Below are positions 1 to 10,900 of a DNA stretch of 64,000 bases, piece by piece. The notes below the pieces were generated by a model. The model was not told the origin of the DNA, made no database searches, and saw nothing but the letters and a program-made list of their open reading frames with translations. Position 1 is the first letter of the stretch. The number at the start of each line of letters is the position of its first letter. A program made the translations under genes and the position numbers. This DNA comes from Paenibacillus sp. FSL M7-0420 (GTDB lineage: Bacteria; Bacillota; Bacilli; Paenibacillales; Paenibacillaceae), in NCBI RefSeq assembly GCF_038002345.1, contig NZ_JBBOCJ010000001.1:2232001-2296000 (forward strand), written 5' to 3'.

Positions 1-1
1 C

Positions 2-3000
2 TCGCTGTCCCTGAAGATCATTAACTCCGAGATCAAGAATGTCATCTTCAACAGTGCCGGCTTCTATGGCGTCGATGCCTCACTGGGCTTCGATCTCAAT
101 CAGGAGATGGGCTTGTTCGGACCGGATAAGAAGAAAGATGCGAATAAGAAAAAAGGCCCGGATGCTCCTAGCGGCAAGGTTACGATCAAGCACGCTGTGC
201 AGGGCAAGGGGATCGGTAATGAATACGGCCTGGAGTTCGCAGCACAGCTGAAGAATATGATGGGCGTAGAGATTGAATTCTCGCTCAAGAAGGTAAAGGA
301 CGGCCGGATTCTTCCGGATGTCATTGCCTTCGGGGCAGAGCTTCCGCAGCCGGGTATTCTGGTGACGGGTGCAACTTATCTGACAGCCATACGGGGTGCA
401 GTGCGTGAACTGGCGGATACGATTGCCGGAGGTACGGCACAAGATCCATTCCCTTTAACCATTCAAGCAGGCGTAGGCATGCGGTTCGGGATTGCTCCGG
501 CGTATTTCTTCGGCGATGTGGACCTGACGGTGAAGCGCACCGGCCTTAAGGTGGAAGGTAGGCTGGATTTCGCCGCCAAAGCCGATGCGGAGAAAGATGA
601 CCGGCTTCCAATGCTGACCAAAGCGCTGCTCGAAGCGCAGTGGGTAACCCCATGGTTCGTGCGCGTGGAAGCAGAGATGGATATCGGCGGATGGGATATC
701 ATCATCGGGAAGGCTGGTATCTTCGTCGGACAGAATCTGGAGAAGAACCGTACGGATTTTGAAGGCTATATCAGCTCCAAGGTGCAGATTCCGAACGATG
801 TACCGGTTGTGGGAGGCATGCCGCTGTCCAGTATGTTCCTTGGGGTCAACAATGACAAGGTCTGGGGTAGCATCGGCATTCTGCTGATCTCCTTAGGCAT
901 TACCTACTACTGGAGTGGGGGCATTGAATTCGGTACTTCTACAGATCAGCTGCCGGAAGGTATGATCCATCTGGTGGTGGATGATCCTGAGCTTGGACCG
1001 CGTCTGATGGTGATTGGGGCAGGCGTGCAGACGCTGGCCACATCCAAGGTGGCTTCCGAGGAAGAGAATCAGGAGATTATCTACCGTGAGGTAGAAGAAG
1101 GCGTTAAATATGTCGAGAACGGCTCGATCAATGTCGGCGTAGGCGGCATTACGGTCAAGAACGGCGGCAGAATCCATGAGATTCCGATGGACGGCGTAGC
1201 CGGCAATGCCATCATTGAGATGGAGTACAGCAGCAAGGAAATGCCGGAATTCAAGCTGCAGGATGCATCAGGCAAATTGTATCCGGTGAAATTCGATAAC
1301 ACGAACACTGATCCTACAGCAAATGCTTTTACACAATATATTCCTGCAAGCTATAAAACAGATAATGGGTCCAAACTCAGCAGCGAAGTGGACATTCGCA
1401 GAGCATATATCATTATTCCTGAGAATGAAGCCACAAAAGGCGGCACTTGGAAGCTGACAGCCGTCTCGGCGGTTGACACCAAGCTGTTGAACGTTCCTAC
1501 CCTGCCTACTCTGGGTGAAGTCAACCTGGCGAAGGACAGCTCGAATGCGAATAAGTTCACAGCCTCCTGGAAAGTCGCCAACGCAGCCGAAGGCGATACA
1601 GTGAACCTGTATCTGGCAGAGGATGCGGTGACAAACCGCAAGGAAATGCTGAATGGTCAAGAGATTCTGCAGACGGGTGATCCCGGTATGCTGATCGCCA
1701 AAGATGTACCGGTCGGCGCAGGCGGCTCGGTCAGCGGCGGAATCACGAGCGGCAGCAAAGTGATCGATGTAACCAATGTAACCTTGATGGGGAACCCGGA
1801 AGATATCCGCGGGCTGCTCAGACAGGGCAACTATTACCTGCGGGCCGAGCTGAAATCCAGCTCGAACTTCGGGACGAAGACATCGCCGCAGCGCTTTGAG
1901 ATCATTGATCCGCTTGCACCACAGAGTGTCAGTGATGTCATTGTTGAGCCTGCCGGCAACGGATTGTTCTCACTCTCCTTCAAGCCGGGAGCGAAGAAAC
2001 CGGGACACAGCGGCTACGAGCACAGCTATGTGGTCGATGCGAAGCTGGATGATGGAAGCAAACTGGGTGAATATGCTCCGTTTGGAGAGCTTTTGTATAC
2101 CGAACAGGAGCTTAAGCCTTACTGGAATGCCTCCACAGGCAAATACGAAGGTCTGTTGATTGGCGGCTGGAAGGCTGTATCTACAACAGATGAAGTCTAT
2201 AAGGGCAGCCTTGAAGGCTCAGTGATTGATCTGAGCAAGGTGAAATATGTCGGCCTGGAAGTGAAGAAGAATTACGTCATCGGCGTCAGTGCCGCAACGG
2301 TTCCAACCGAGGATGCCGACAAGCATCAGAACTATCATTATGCCGAGCGGCGTGAGAGCAGCAGCACCTTGCTGCCGGTTCCGAATCTGCCGAAGCTGAC
2401 GGTATTGAGTTCATCGGGGACGGTAGATGCCTCCTCCGGGAACTACGTGAACCTGTTAACGAATGAAACGAAGCAGAAGCTGACGCTCTCTTCAGGTCAG
2501 TCCAATGTGACGGTGGAAGCATTCTATGCTGACAAATCCATTGGGACTGTAGCCCTGACGAACAAGGCCGGCGGCGGAAGCGAAGGCACCTTGAATCTAG
2601 ACCAGTTCCAGACGGACGGTCCGTATGCGATTGAACTGAGAGCCAGAAATACGGTGACTAAGGATATCTCAGTGACCATGCTCTATCTGACGGTAGATAC
2701 GATCGCACCGGTCCTGTATCTCACAGAGCCGGTAACGGGCGAACGTACTGCACAGGGTGCCGTTCGTGTAGCCGGAACGACAACTACGGGAACGAAGCTA
2801 AGTGCAGTTTATACCGTGAGTCAGTTGCAGTCTGACGGCAAATACAAAGACAAGGTCATCTCCAAGGAGCTTACGGTAGATCCGAAGACGGGAGATTTCA
2901 ATGGAATGGTGGAAGTGAATTCTGAGGAGCCTTCAGTGGCGCTAAGCATTGTCGCAACTGACGGTGCTACTAATCAGAACACAGCCATTGTGGATATTAC

Positions 3001-4867
3001 GAATGCCGGATTCAAAGTACCGGTTGCCCTGGTTCTCAAGGGGGCGGAGACGCTGACGCCGGGTGCGGCAGGCCAAATCCAGGCTTATCTCAAGGTTTCG
3101 GATGGCAAGGACGGGAATGGCAAGCCAATATTCAAAGAAGAGCCGATTACCGGTAAGGATCTGGCTAATCTGACTTATGAAGTGGCCGTAGGCGATTCGG
3201 TATCCCTGTCGGCACAAGGCAATGTTACTGCACTAGCTACAGGCTCCAGTCTGATTGAAGCCGAGTATAAAGTGTCTGAGGGTGTTACGCTCAAAGGCAT
3301 GGCTGTGACGACTGTAGCTGTCCCTGAATCGAACGATTTGGGTACTGTGCAAGCTGTATCCTCTCCGATTAACGGAGACAGCAACCATACGAAGATTACG
3401 GTGACTTCCGCCGGAGATATGACTGGACAGCAAATCGCTTACAAGGTCTTCTCGTCGGGTCCGGCAGAACTGAAAAGGGATGACAATGTAAGCTCATGGA
3501 GTCTGCTTCCGCTCGATGGTATCGTGTCCGCTCATCCGGGCGCCACTGTTGTGCTGGCCAAGCGTACCTCCTTGGACAAGCTGGTTAGGGCTTCCGGCAG
3601 TGTAGCTGCATCGGTCTGGACCAGCAGCGGTTCAGGCGGAGGCGGCGGTGCTGGCGGTGGTGGCGGAGGCGGTGGTGCCGTACCGGGAGTTGTTGAAGAA
3701 CAAGCACCGGAACAGGCAGCCCGGATTACCGTCAACGGGCAGGCCGTGACAGCAGAGTGGGATGGACTTACAGCTATCGTCCGGATTACGGATAAAGAAG
3801 CTGTAGCAGGCAGTGACCTCACAGTAAGCTCCGCCGATCCGAATGCCAAAGCATTCAGTATCCGTGTAGACCAGAGTGTGGTTCAGCAGCAGCTGAGCGC
3901 GAAGAAGAAGATTGTGATTGAAGTTCCAATGGGACAACTGGTGATTGCTCCTGAGAATCTTGCAGGTGTAACTGCCGGACTTACTATCGGTATTGGTGCC
4001 AACAGTGCTGCCGATCAGCAGGCTATGAAGGCTATCGCCGATCAGCAAGGCTTCACTCTGATGGGGGCTGGCCAAGGTGTAACGGTGAACGTTAACCTGC
4101 CGAAGGGCAGCTGGACGCCGGCGCTTGCAGCCAAGATTGCCATTCCTGCGCCGCTTGCGGCCAAGGAAATTACAGCCATGGTGCTTAAGGATAAAGACGG
4201 CAACTGGACAACGGTACCGTGGAAGCTGGACAGCAGCGGTACAGCAGTGAATGTACAGCTGACCGGTGAAGGCAGCCTCTTCTTCATCCGTAACCTGAAG
4301 ACCTTCAAGGATATGCCTTCAGGCTGGGGCAAGGAAGGCATCGCAGCGGCATCTGCCAAGCTGTTCGTGCTAGGGAAATCTGCGGAACTGTTCGATCCGT
4401 CAGGTAAAGTGACCCGGGCAGAATATCCAACCATTCTGTTGCGTGTTGCAGGTCTGATGAACAAGCAGGCAGCTTCGGCAGGCTTCAGTGATGTCAGCGC
4501 CAGCAGCTGGTATAACCGCAGCGTCTCCATTGCTACAGAGCTGGGTATTGTCACTGGTCTTGAAGGCGGCAAGTATGCGCCTAAGGATACGCTGACAAGA
4601 GTTGAAGCGATGACGATGCTCGGAAGATTGCTGAATCAGGTGAATCCGGGCAGTGAACTTAGCGAGGACGAAGTCACTTCGATCCTCAGCGGTTTCACTG
4701 ACAAGGGCAAGGTTCCGGCATGGGCAAGACAAGCAGTGGCAATGAGCATCAAGAACGGCATTATCCTCGGGGAAGGCAACAAGGTGAATCCGTCCAGTCC
4801 GCTTACGCGTGAACAGGCGGCAGCCATTGCCATCCGCCTGGATCAGTTCATTACAGCCAAGCAATAA
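2..4867 (+). CDS. SLH-domain cell-surface protein, 5' end outside the window
   Basis: The reading frame is open from base 2, so the start codon lies upstream; 1621 residues are visible. Most of the protein is not a family I recognise. Several stretches look like Ig/Fn3-type beta domains: one near nt 1495-1900, one beginning DTIAPVLYL near nt 2695, and a Big2-like stretch near nt 3020-3325. A glycine-rich linker follows (nt 3630-3685). The C-terminus has three SLH domains (about nt 4303-4455, 4486-4640 and 4690-4855), each with the FxD...W...A...G pattern and a TR(A/V/E)E motif, which in this family bind pyruvylated secondary cell-wall polymer. It ends 85 bp before the next SLH gene, with a strong hairpin between. 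Inference: a cell-wall-anchored surface protein, perhaps co-expressed with its neighbour. Function of the long N-terminal part is unknown. Confidence 0.85.
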   Translation, partial: SLSLKIINSEIKNVIFNSAGFYGVDASLGFDLNQEMGLFGPDKKKDANKKKGPDAPSGKVTIKHAVQGKGIGNEYGLEFAAQLKNMMGVEIEFSLKKVKDGRILPDVIAFGAELPQPGILVTGATYLTAIRGAVRELADTIAGGTAQDPFPLTIQAGVGMRFGIAPAYFFGDVDLTVKRTGLKVEGRLDFAAKADAEKDDRLPMLTKALLEAQWVTPWFVRVEAEMDIGGWDIIIGKAGIFVGQNLEKNRTDFEGYISSKVQIPNDVPVVGGMPLSSMFLGVNNDKVWGSIGILLISLGITYYWSGGIEFGTSTDQLPEGMIHLVVDDPELGPRLMVIGAGVQTLATSKVASEEENQEIIYREVEEGVKYVENGSINVGVGGITVKNGGRIHEIPMDGVAGNAIIEMEYSSKEMPEFKLQDASGKLYPVKFDNTNTDPTANAFTQYIPASYKTDNGSKLSSEVDIRRAYIIIPENEATKGGTWKLTAVSAVDTKLLNVPTLPTLGEVNLAKDSSNANKFTASWKVANAAEGDTVNLYLAEDAVTNRKEMLNGQEILQTGDPGMLIAKDVPVGAGGSVSGGITSGSKVIDVTNVTLMGNPEDIRGLLRQGNYYLRAELKSSSNFGTKTSPQRFEIIDPLAPQSVSDVIVEPAGNGLFSLSFKPGAKKPGHSGYEHSYVVDAKLDDGSKLGEYAPFGELLYTEQELKPYWNASTGKYEGLLIGGWKAVSTTDEVYKGSLEGSVIDLSKVKYVGLEVKKNYVIGVSAATVPTEDADKHQNYHYAERRESSSTLLPVPNLPKLTVLSSSGTVDASSGNYVNLLTNETKQKLTLSSGQSNVTVEAFYADKSIGTVALTNKAGGGSEGTLNLDQFQTDGPYAIELRARNTVTKDISVTMLYLTVDTIAPVLYLTEPVTGERTAQGAVRVAGTTTTGTKLSAVYTVSQLQSDGKYKDKVISKELTVDPKTGDFNGMVEVNSEEPSVALSIVATDGATNQNTAIVDITNAGFKVPVALVLKGAETLTPGAAGQIQAYLKVSDGKDGNGKPIFKEEPITGKDLANLTYEVAVGDSVSLSAQGNVTALATGSSLIEAEYKVSEGVTLKGMAVTTVAVPESNDLGTVQAVSSPINGDSNHTKITVTSAGDMTGQQIAYKVFSSGPAELKRDDNVSSWSLLPLDGIVSAHPGATVVLAKRTSLDKLVRASGSVAASVWTSSGSGGGGGAGGGGGGGGAVPGVVEEQAPEQAARITVNGQAVTAEWDGLTAIVRITDKEAVAGSDLTVSSADPNAKAFSIRVDQSVVQQQLSAKKKIVIEVPMGQLVIAPENLAGVTAGLTIGIGANSAADQQAMKAIADQQGFTLMGAGQGVTVNVNLPKGSWTPALAAKIAIPAPLAAKEITAMVLKDKDGNWTTVPWKLDSSGTAVNVQLTGEGSLFFIRNLKTFKDMPSGWGKEGIAAASAKLFVLGKSAELFDPSGKVTRAEYPTILLRVAGLMNKQAASAGFSDVSASSWYNRSVSIATELGIVTGLEGGKYAPKDTLTRVEAMTMLGRLLNQVNPGSELSEDEVTSILSGFTDKGKVPAWARQAVAMSIKNGIILGEGNKVNPSSPLTREQAAAIAIRLDQFITAKQ

Positions 4868-4873
4868 CTAGGA

Positions 4874-4905
4874 TGTGCCCGTTCGCTCGCAAGCGGGCGG
4901 GCACA
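4874..4905 (+). terminator. strong hairpin after the first SLH gene, no U-run
   Basis: A near-perfect 14-bp stem (arms 4874-4887 and 4892-4905, loop CGCA, two G-T pairs) starts 7 bp after the stop codon. No T-run follows, so it may limit read-through or protect the upstream 3' end rather than act as a full intrinsic terminator. Confidence 0.4.
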
Positions 4906-4952
4906 CTCTGCTGGGAAATCCCTAATCACAATACTATTCAGGTGGTGTCAAC

Positions 4953-7900
4953 ATGGCTTTGAAGCGAAGATCATGGATAGGTTATCTAATAGCACTGGCG
5001 GTAATTGTCGTTGCCGCAGTTGCCGGAGGCATCATGGCCAAGGCTGATCCGCAGACCTGGGACAGCACGGCCGATACCAGGTGGTATGTGCCAACGAATG
5101 ATACCTTCAAAATTAAGAATGCTGAAGAGCTGGCAGGTGTAGCCAAGCTCGTCAATGAAGGTACCGTAAACGGTCTAAGCGGTAAAATTCTGGAGATTAC
5201 GGACAACCTTAATCTCTCTGCTTACCAGTGGGTGCCCATCGGTACCGCTGAGCATCCATTCCGGGGAACACTCATCACCGAGAACGGGTTGATGAAGAAG
5301 ATTAACGGGTTGAATGTAGTAGCAAACCGTTCTTATCAGGGTCTGGTAGGGAACATGGTAGGCGGTACAGTAGGCGGCCTGATTTTTGAAACAGGCACCA
5401 TCTCTGTTACCGGAGTGACCTATGATGTCTATGCAGGCTCTGCTGTAGGTAAAATGAGCGGCAGCAGCATTGTGTTTGACATTACTAACCAGATCAATAT
5501 CACTTCGGACGCTTCTCCGTACCACTCCTACGCGGGCGGTATTGTCGGCATGGGCGAAGGGATGATCTCGAATTCTATCAATAACGGGACGGTTACAGCG
5601 TATGGTTCAGCCGATGTTGGCGGAATGTTGGGCTATGGCGATTCCAGAGGCATTATCATCAAAAAAGTGGTCAACAATGGAGCGGTTCTTGCCCAGGGAA
5701 CGGACAGTTCTGTGCTTACCGCAGGCGGGATCGCAGGTCATACTACAGGACCGCTTCGTCTAAATGATGAAGACACTCCAATCATCAATACGGCGGCTGT
5801 TACCATCGCCGGAGGGAATCAGGTTGCAGCAGGCGGGATTGCCGGTAAAGTAGACAACACCGTCGTGTTCTCCAACATGACTACCAATAATGGTGCAATT
5901 ACCGTGAATGCAGCAGCGGCAGTGAATTCGGCAGCCGGGGCGCTGGTAGGTGCAACAGGTACGGTAGCAAGCGAAGCGGCTTCCATTACCTTTGTAAATA
6001 CAGCGCCGGTTACCAATAACGGCGGCAAGAATGTATATACAGGCGGGATTGCCGGATATACCGGCAGCAAATTCACCTGGACGCATCCTTATGCGAATAC
6101 TCAGCAGATTACAGCAACAGGCTCAGAGAATGTAGCTACCGGCGGATTCGTCGGATATGCCGCAGGCGGCTTGGTTACCAGCAACGCTTCGGCAGGAGTA
6201 TTCGAGAATAGAAAGCTGATCTCAGTTAACGGCGGTAAAGGAGTCTACACTGGCGGGATTGCCGGTTACGATGCAGGCGGGAATATCACGCAGACCTCTT
6301 CCACAGGTGAACTGAAGGTTAATGGTACTGCGGATGTATACACAGGCGGTACCGTTGGTTACGAAATGGGCGGAACCATTGTTTCATCAGTTACCGGCAC
6401 GACAGAAAGCAAGCCTCTGGCCATCACTTCCGATGGTACCATCGGCGGTATCGTCGGCTATCTGGAAGGAACCTTGAGTAATTCTTCTATTAAATATGCA
6501 ACACTGCAAGTCACTTCTGCAGGCGGGGTTGCCGGCGGAATCGCCGGGAACGCACAAGGAGCGGTAAGTGGAGTCACTGCCGGTGATGCGGAATCGGCAG
6601 GCTACAGCACTTTGGTGCTTCAAGCTGTGGTAGCGGATGCGGCAGACGGGCAGGACAATATCACATTCGGCGGACTCGTGGGCGTGAACACCAAGCCGCT
6701 GTCGCTGACCGGCAGTAAGGCCTCGCGGATCAGCTTCCTGAATGAAGCGGGAAGAAGCGGGTATATCATCGGCGGCGCAGCAGGTAAGCTGAACGCTGAT
6801 GCGGTAGTCGGGTCTGCTGCTGTGCCTGTGGATGTCCAGGATATCGTTACAGAGCTGAAGGCCGACAAGGTAAGCTTCGGCGGCGGCGCAGGGCATAACT
6901 CGGCTGCCCAGTTCAACGGGCACACGAATCGGATTGAGATTAAAGCTACAGGCGCTTCGGTAAAAGCCGGCGGTATGTTCGGCGAGAACCATTCGGCCGC
7001 AGCCGCTCCGTTCAATCATGCGGAGAATGTAGTTATCACTGCAAGCGGTGCGGATAACCAGCTTGGCGGGAATACCGGCTTCAATGCCGGACAGCTGGTT
7101 AACGCTACAGTGACTCAGTTGTCTATTCAAGCAAAAGGTGTACACGCTGTAGCTGGCGGGATCACCGGATATTCGGCGGGGACAGAGACTCCTGAAGCAC
7201 GTGCAGGAATTACATCCGCTGTGCTGAATGTTCCCGGTGCTGAACCCATGATTACGCTGACAGCGGCGGATGCCAAAGCGGGGGCGATCGTAGGTGCTGC
7301 TGTGACAACGGATATTACAGCACCGGAAGTGAATGCGCAAGATGGTGCGCTGATGCTCATCCAGGCACAAGCTGCGAAGCCGTCTGTCGGCGGTCTGGCA
7401 GGTACCCTTTCGAACAGTACCATCAGCAGTGACAGCAAAGTCGTCAATGTAGAGAATATGCTCATTCTGGCAGGACCAGCGGCTACGGATGCCTATATTG
7501 GCGGGATTGTAGGCTACAATGAGTCCTCCAGGCTGGAACGTCTGGTAGGTTCAGCGGTGAGTCTGACCCTTAACGCACCGCGCGCTACTGCAGGCGGAGT
7601 GGCCGGATATAACCACGGCAGTGCTACAGGCATTATTGTAGACACTTATATCAGCGGTCTGAATCTGAAGGCTAACGACGGTGCAGTCTCCTCTTATGCC
7701 GGGGGCATTGTGGGCCTCAATGCGGCTCAGAGTATTGATCCGGTGCTGAGTCCTGCAACCTCGGTCAGCACGATTCAGAATACCCGTACACTGGGTACGG
7801 TCTCAGCTACCTCCTCAAGTGCCATTGTGGGCGGTATGGTCGGTGAGAACCGTACGCTGATTGCCAACAACAGCATTACCGATAAAATCTCGGTGATCTC

Positions 7901-10900
7901 CAGAGGCAATTCCTCCCTCATTGGCGGTCTGGCCGGTGTGAACACGGCATCAGGAACACTCTATTACACGTATTCCAATGCGAACCTGACCATTGAGGGG
8001 ACAGGCACACATGCAGGAGGATTAGTAGGCAGCAATGCTGGTGCAGTCATTGGCTCTTATGTAGATATTGATGTGACGGGCAATGCCCAAGGAACATCAA
8101 GCGGTTCGGTCTACCTGGGCGGACTGATCGGCAGAAATACAGCCGGTACGGTGGAGCAATCCTACTCCGCTTCCAAGGTTACAGCGAACAAAGTCTATAC
8201 CATTGTCGGCGGTCTGATCGGAGAGCTGTCCGGCGGAACGGTCAAGAATTCCTATGTAGCGAAAAGTGTTAACGCTGCGAACGATAATTCTTACGCCGGC
8301 GGCTTCGTTGGCAGAATTACAAACGGTAAAATAAGCAACGTCTACTCAGCAGCAGAGGTTAATGTAGCGGAGAAAAAGACCGCTTATGCCGGCGGTTTCG
8401 CCGGACGTTATGATAATGCAAGTAAAGAACTGCTCTACAAGTCTTACTATATTAAAGACGAAGGACTGAATATCAACCGCGATCTGCCTGATTTCGCAGA
8501 GGGCAATCACCGCTGGCTGAATGTGCATGTCCGGCTGACCACCATTCTGTCGGAGACACTGAAGGACAGAACGGTATTCCCGGGCTTGTCGGGCTGGGAT
8601 TTCGAGGGAGCCTGGAAATACGGCTCGCTCAGCGCGGCATACCGCTATCCTGAAGTCAACCGCACTGCCAATACCGGCGGCGGAGACAACGGCAATAACG
8701 TGAATGCCAATATCAACTGGTACACGAAGGATAAGGATGCAATCGGCTTCGAGATCACCTCGGAGGCTGAGCTTGCCGGTCTGGCGGGAATTGTCAACGG
8801 CACCATTGCCGGTGTAGAGCAATTCAGCTTCAAGGACAGAACGGTGACTGTGATGAATCCGATCCATATCCAATCCAAGCAGTGGGTGCCTATCGGTGAC
8901 AAGGAGGCTAATCCGTTTGAAGGAATGTTCGACGGGAAAAGCCTGCTAATCGACGGCCTGACCCTGCAGCCGGTATACACGCATTCCGGGCTGTTCGGAA
9001 TCATTGGAGCGAATGCTACAGTGCAGAACATGAACCTTGAGCCGCTCGCGGTTGGTGGCAACGGCTACACCGGCGTACTGGCCGGGACGAATCTGGGTAC
9101 AGTTAAGAATGTTGACCTTAAGCTGCTTGGCGGCGTGAAGGTCAGCGGCAGCATTGTCGGCGGCATCATCGGCCAGAACTCAGGAAGTGTTGCCGGTCTG
9201 CAGCTTACGCTGGACGGCGGAAGCCGGATTGAGACAGTAGCTGAAGGCGGCATCGCCGGCGGTCTGATCGGCGACAACACAGCGGATATTACAGCTGACA
9301 TTTATGTTATTCACGATAAGGACGGCAGCATCGGCAGCGCGGCTGACCATGCCGTTATCGGCGGAGTTATCGGGGTTCAGAATGGTAATGTGACAGGCCT
9401 GGCCCTTGAAGTGAACTCAAGATACCGGATCTCTTCAACAGGAATGGAAGCCACGGTTGGCGGACTGGTTGGACATTACCAGACGGGTCAAGCTGAAGGG
9501 CTGACCGTGAGCTTTGCAGACGGAACCCTGGAAGCGCGGGGGCTTGGCTCCATCCTTGGCGGTATGATCGGTCAATCCGATCAAGGGAACAGCATCCGCA
9601 ATGTAATCGTAACCGGCTCCGGAAGCGGAGTACAGCTGACAGCTAATGGTACGGCTGGCGGTGTTGTGGGCGTGAAGGATGGCAGACTCGGCGGAATGCT
9701 GGCCCGTTCTGTGGATACCGGCAGCAGCTTCGATATTGAACATGCAGCAGTATCAGGCGTGAAGCTGGCTACAACAGGCGACAGCTTGAAGGCTGTGCTC
9801 GGCGGGATTGCCGGATCGGCTTCCCGGACGGCGATCAATGACGCCAAGTTCAAGGCTTCGTTGCAGGCCGCTGGTGATGTGATCACTGCCGGAGGTATTG
9901 TGGGAGAGAGTGATAACTCCATCATCTATAATGCAGATTCGTCACCTGAGCTTCAGGCGGCGGCGAAGAGCGGTGAGGTCGCGGTCGGCGGAATCGCCGG
10001 AACGATATCAGCGGACGATATCGATCAAGGCTTTGACTTTGGCAAGGCATATCCGCTGTATAAGGGGATTTATATTGCGAAGGTTCATGATGGTCAGATC
10101 ACAGTCACCGGAACAGATCATCGTGCAGATCTCTATGCGGGCGGTCTGACCGGCAAGAATACGGATGCCTCCATCTATAGCTCCGAAGTTGCCTCCGGTC
10201 TCAAGGTAACCGGCGGTAATACCGTGAGTGCAGGCGGAGTAGCCGGATACAGCAATGGTATCATTGTAGATACCATTGTCAGAAGCGGTGTGAACACGGA
10301 TAACAGCAGAGTGATCAATACCGGCGGACTTGTCGGTTGGGGAGACGGCGGAGAGATTCATTACAGTAAAGTTATCTCCGGCTCAGGACAGTCCATCACC
10401 ATCGGATCGGCGGTCACCCTGGGTGAATCGGTACCGAATACACGCGTCGGCGGGGTCATCGGAATGGCCGATCATGTCCTGATTACGAATACCCATACGG
10501 ATATTCCGGTAGTCATTACAGATACCAATCAGGATAACACGATGTATGCAGGCGGTTTTGCCGGACTGCTGGGTGAGAACGGCACGCTTGCCGGACAAAT
10601 TCAGAAGTCTTATGCCACAGGCAAGCTGAATGTCAGCGGCAGATTAGGCTCTTATGTCGGCGGATTCGCCGGATCTGTAGATCATTACTCGATCACAGAT
10701 TCCTATGCCTCCGGTGACATCAGCAATACCGGCTTCGATACACGCAGCGGCGGCTTCGCAGCATCTGTGGAGAGAAGCGGCAGCATCAGCAAGTCTTATG
10801 CATTGCAGAATAAGCTGTCTACTGTCGGAGTGAAGTCTTCGACCCGTTCCTATAACGGCGGCTTCGCCGGATATAATGACGGAACGTTAACTAGTGTATA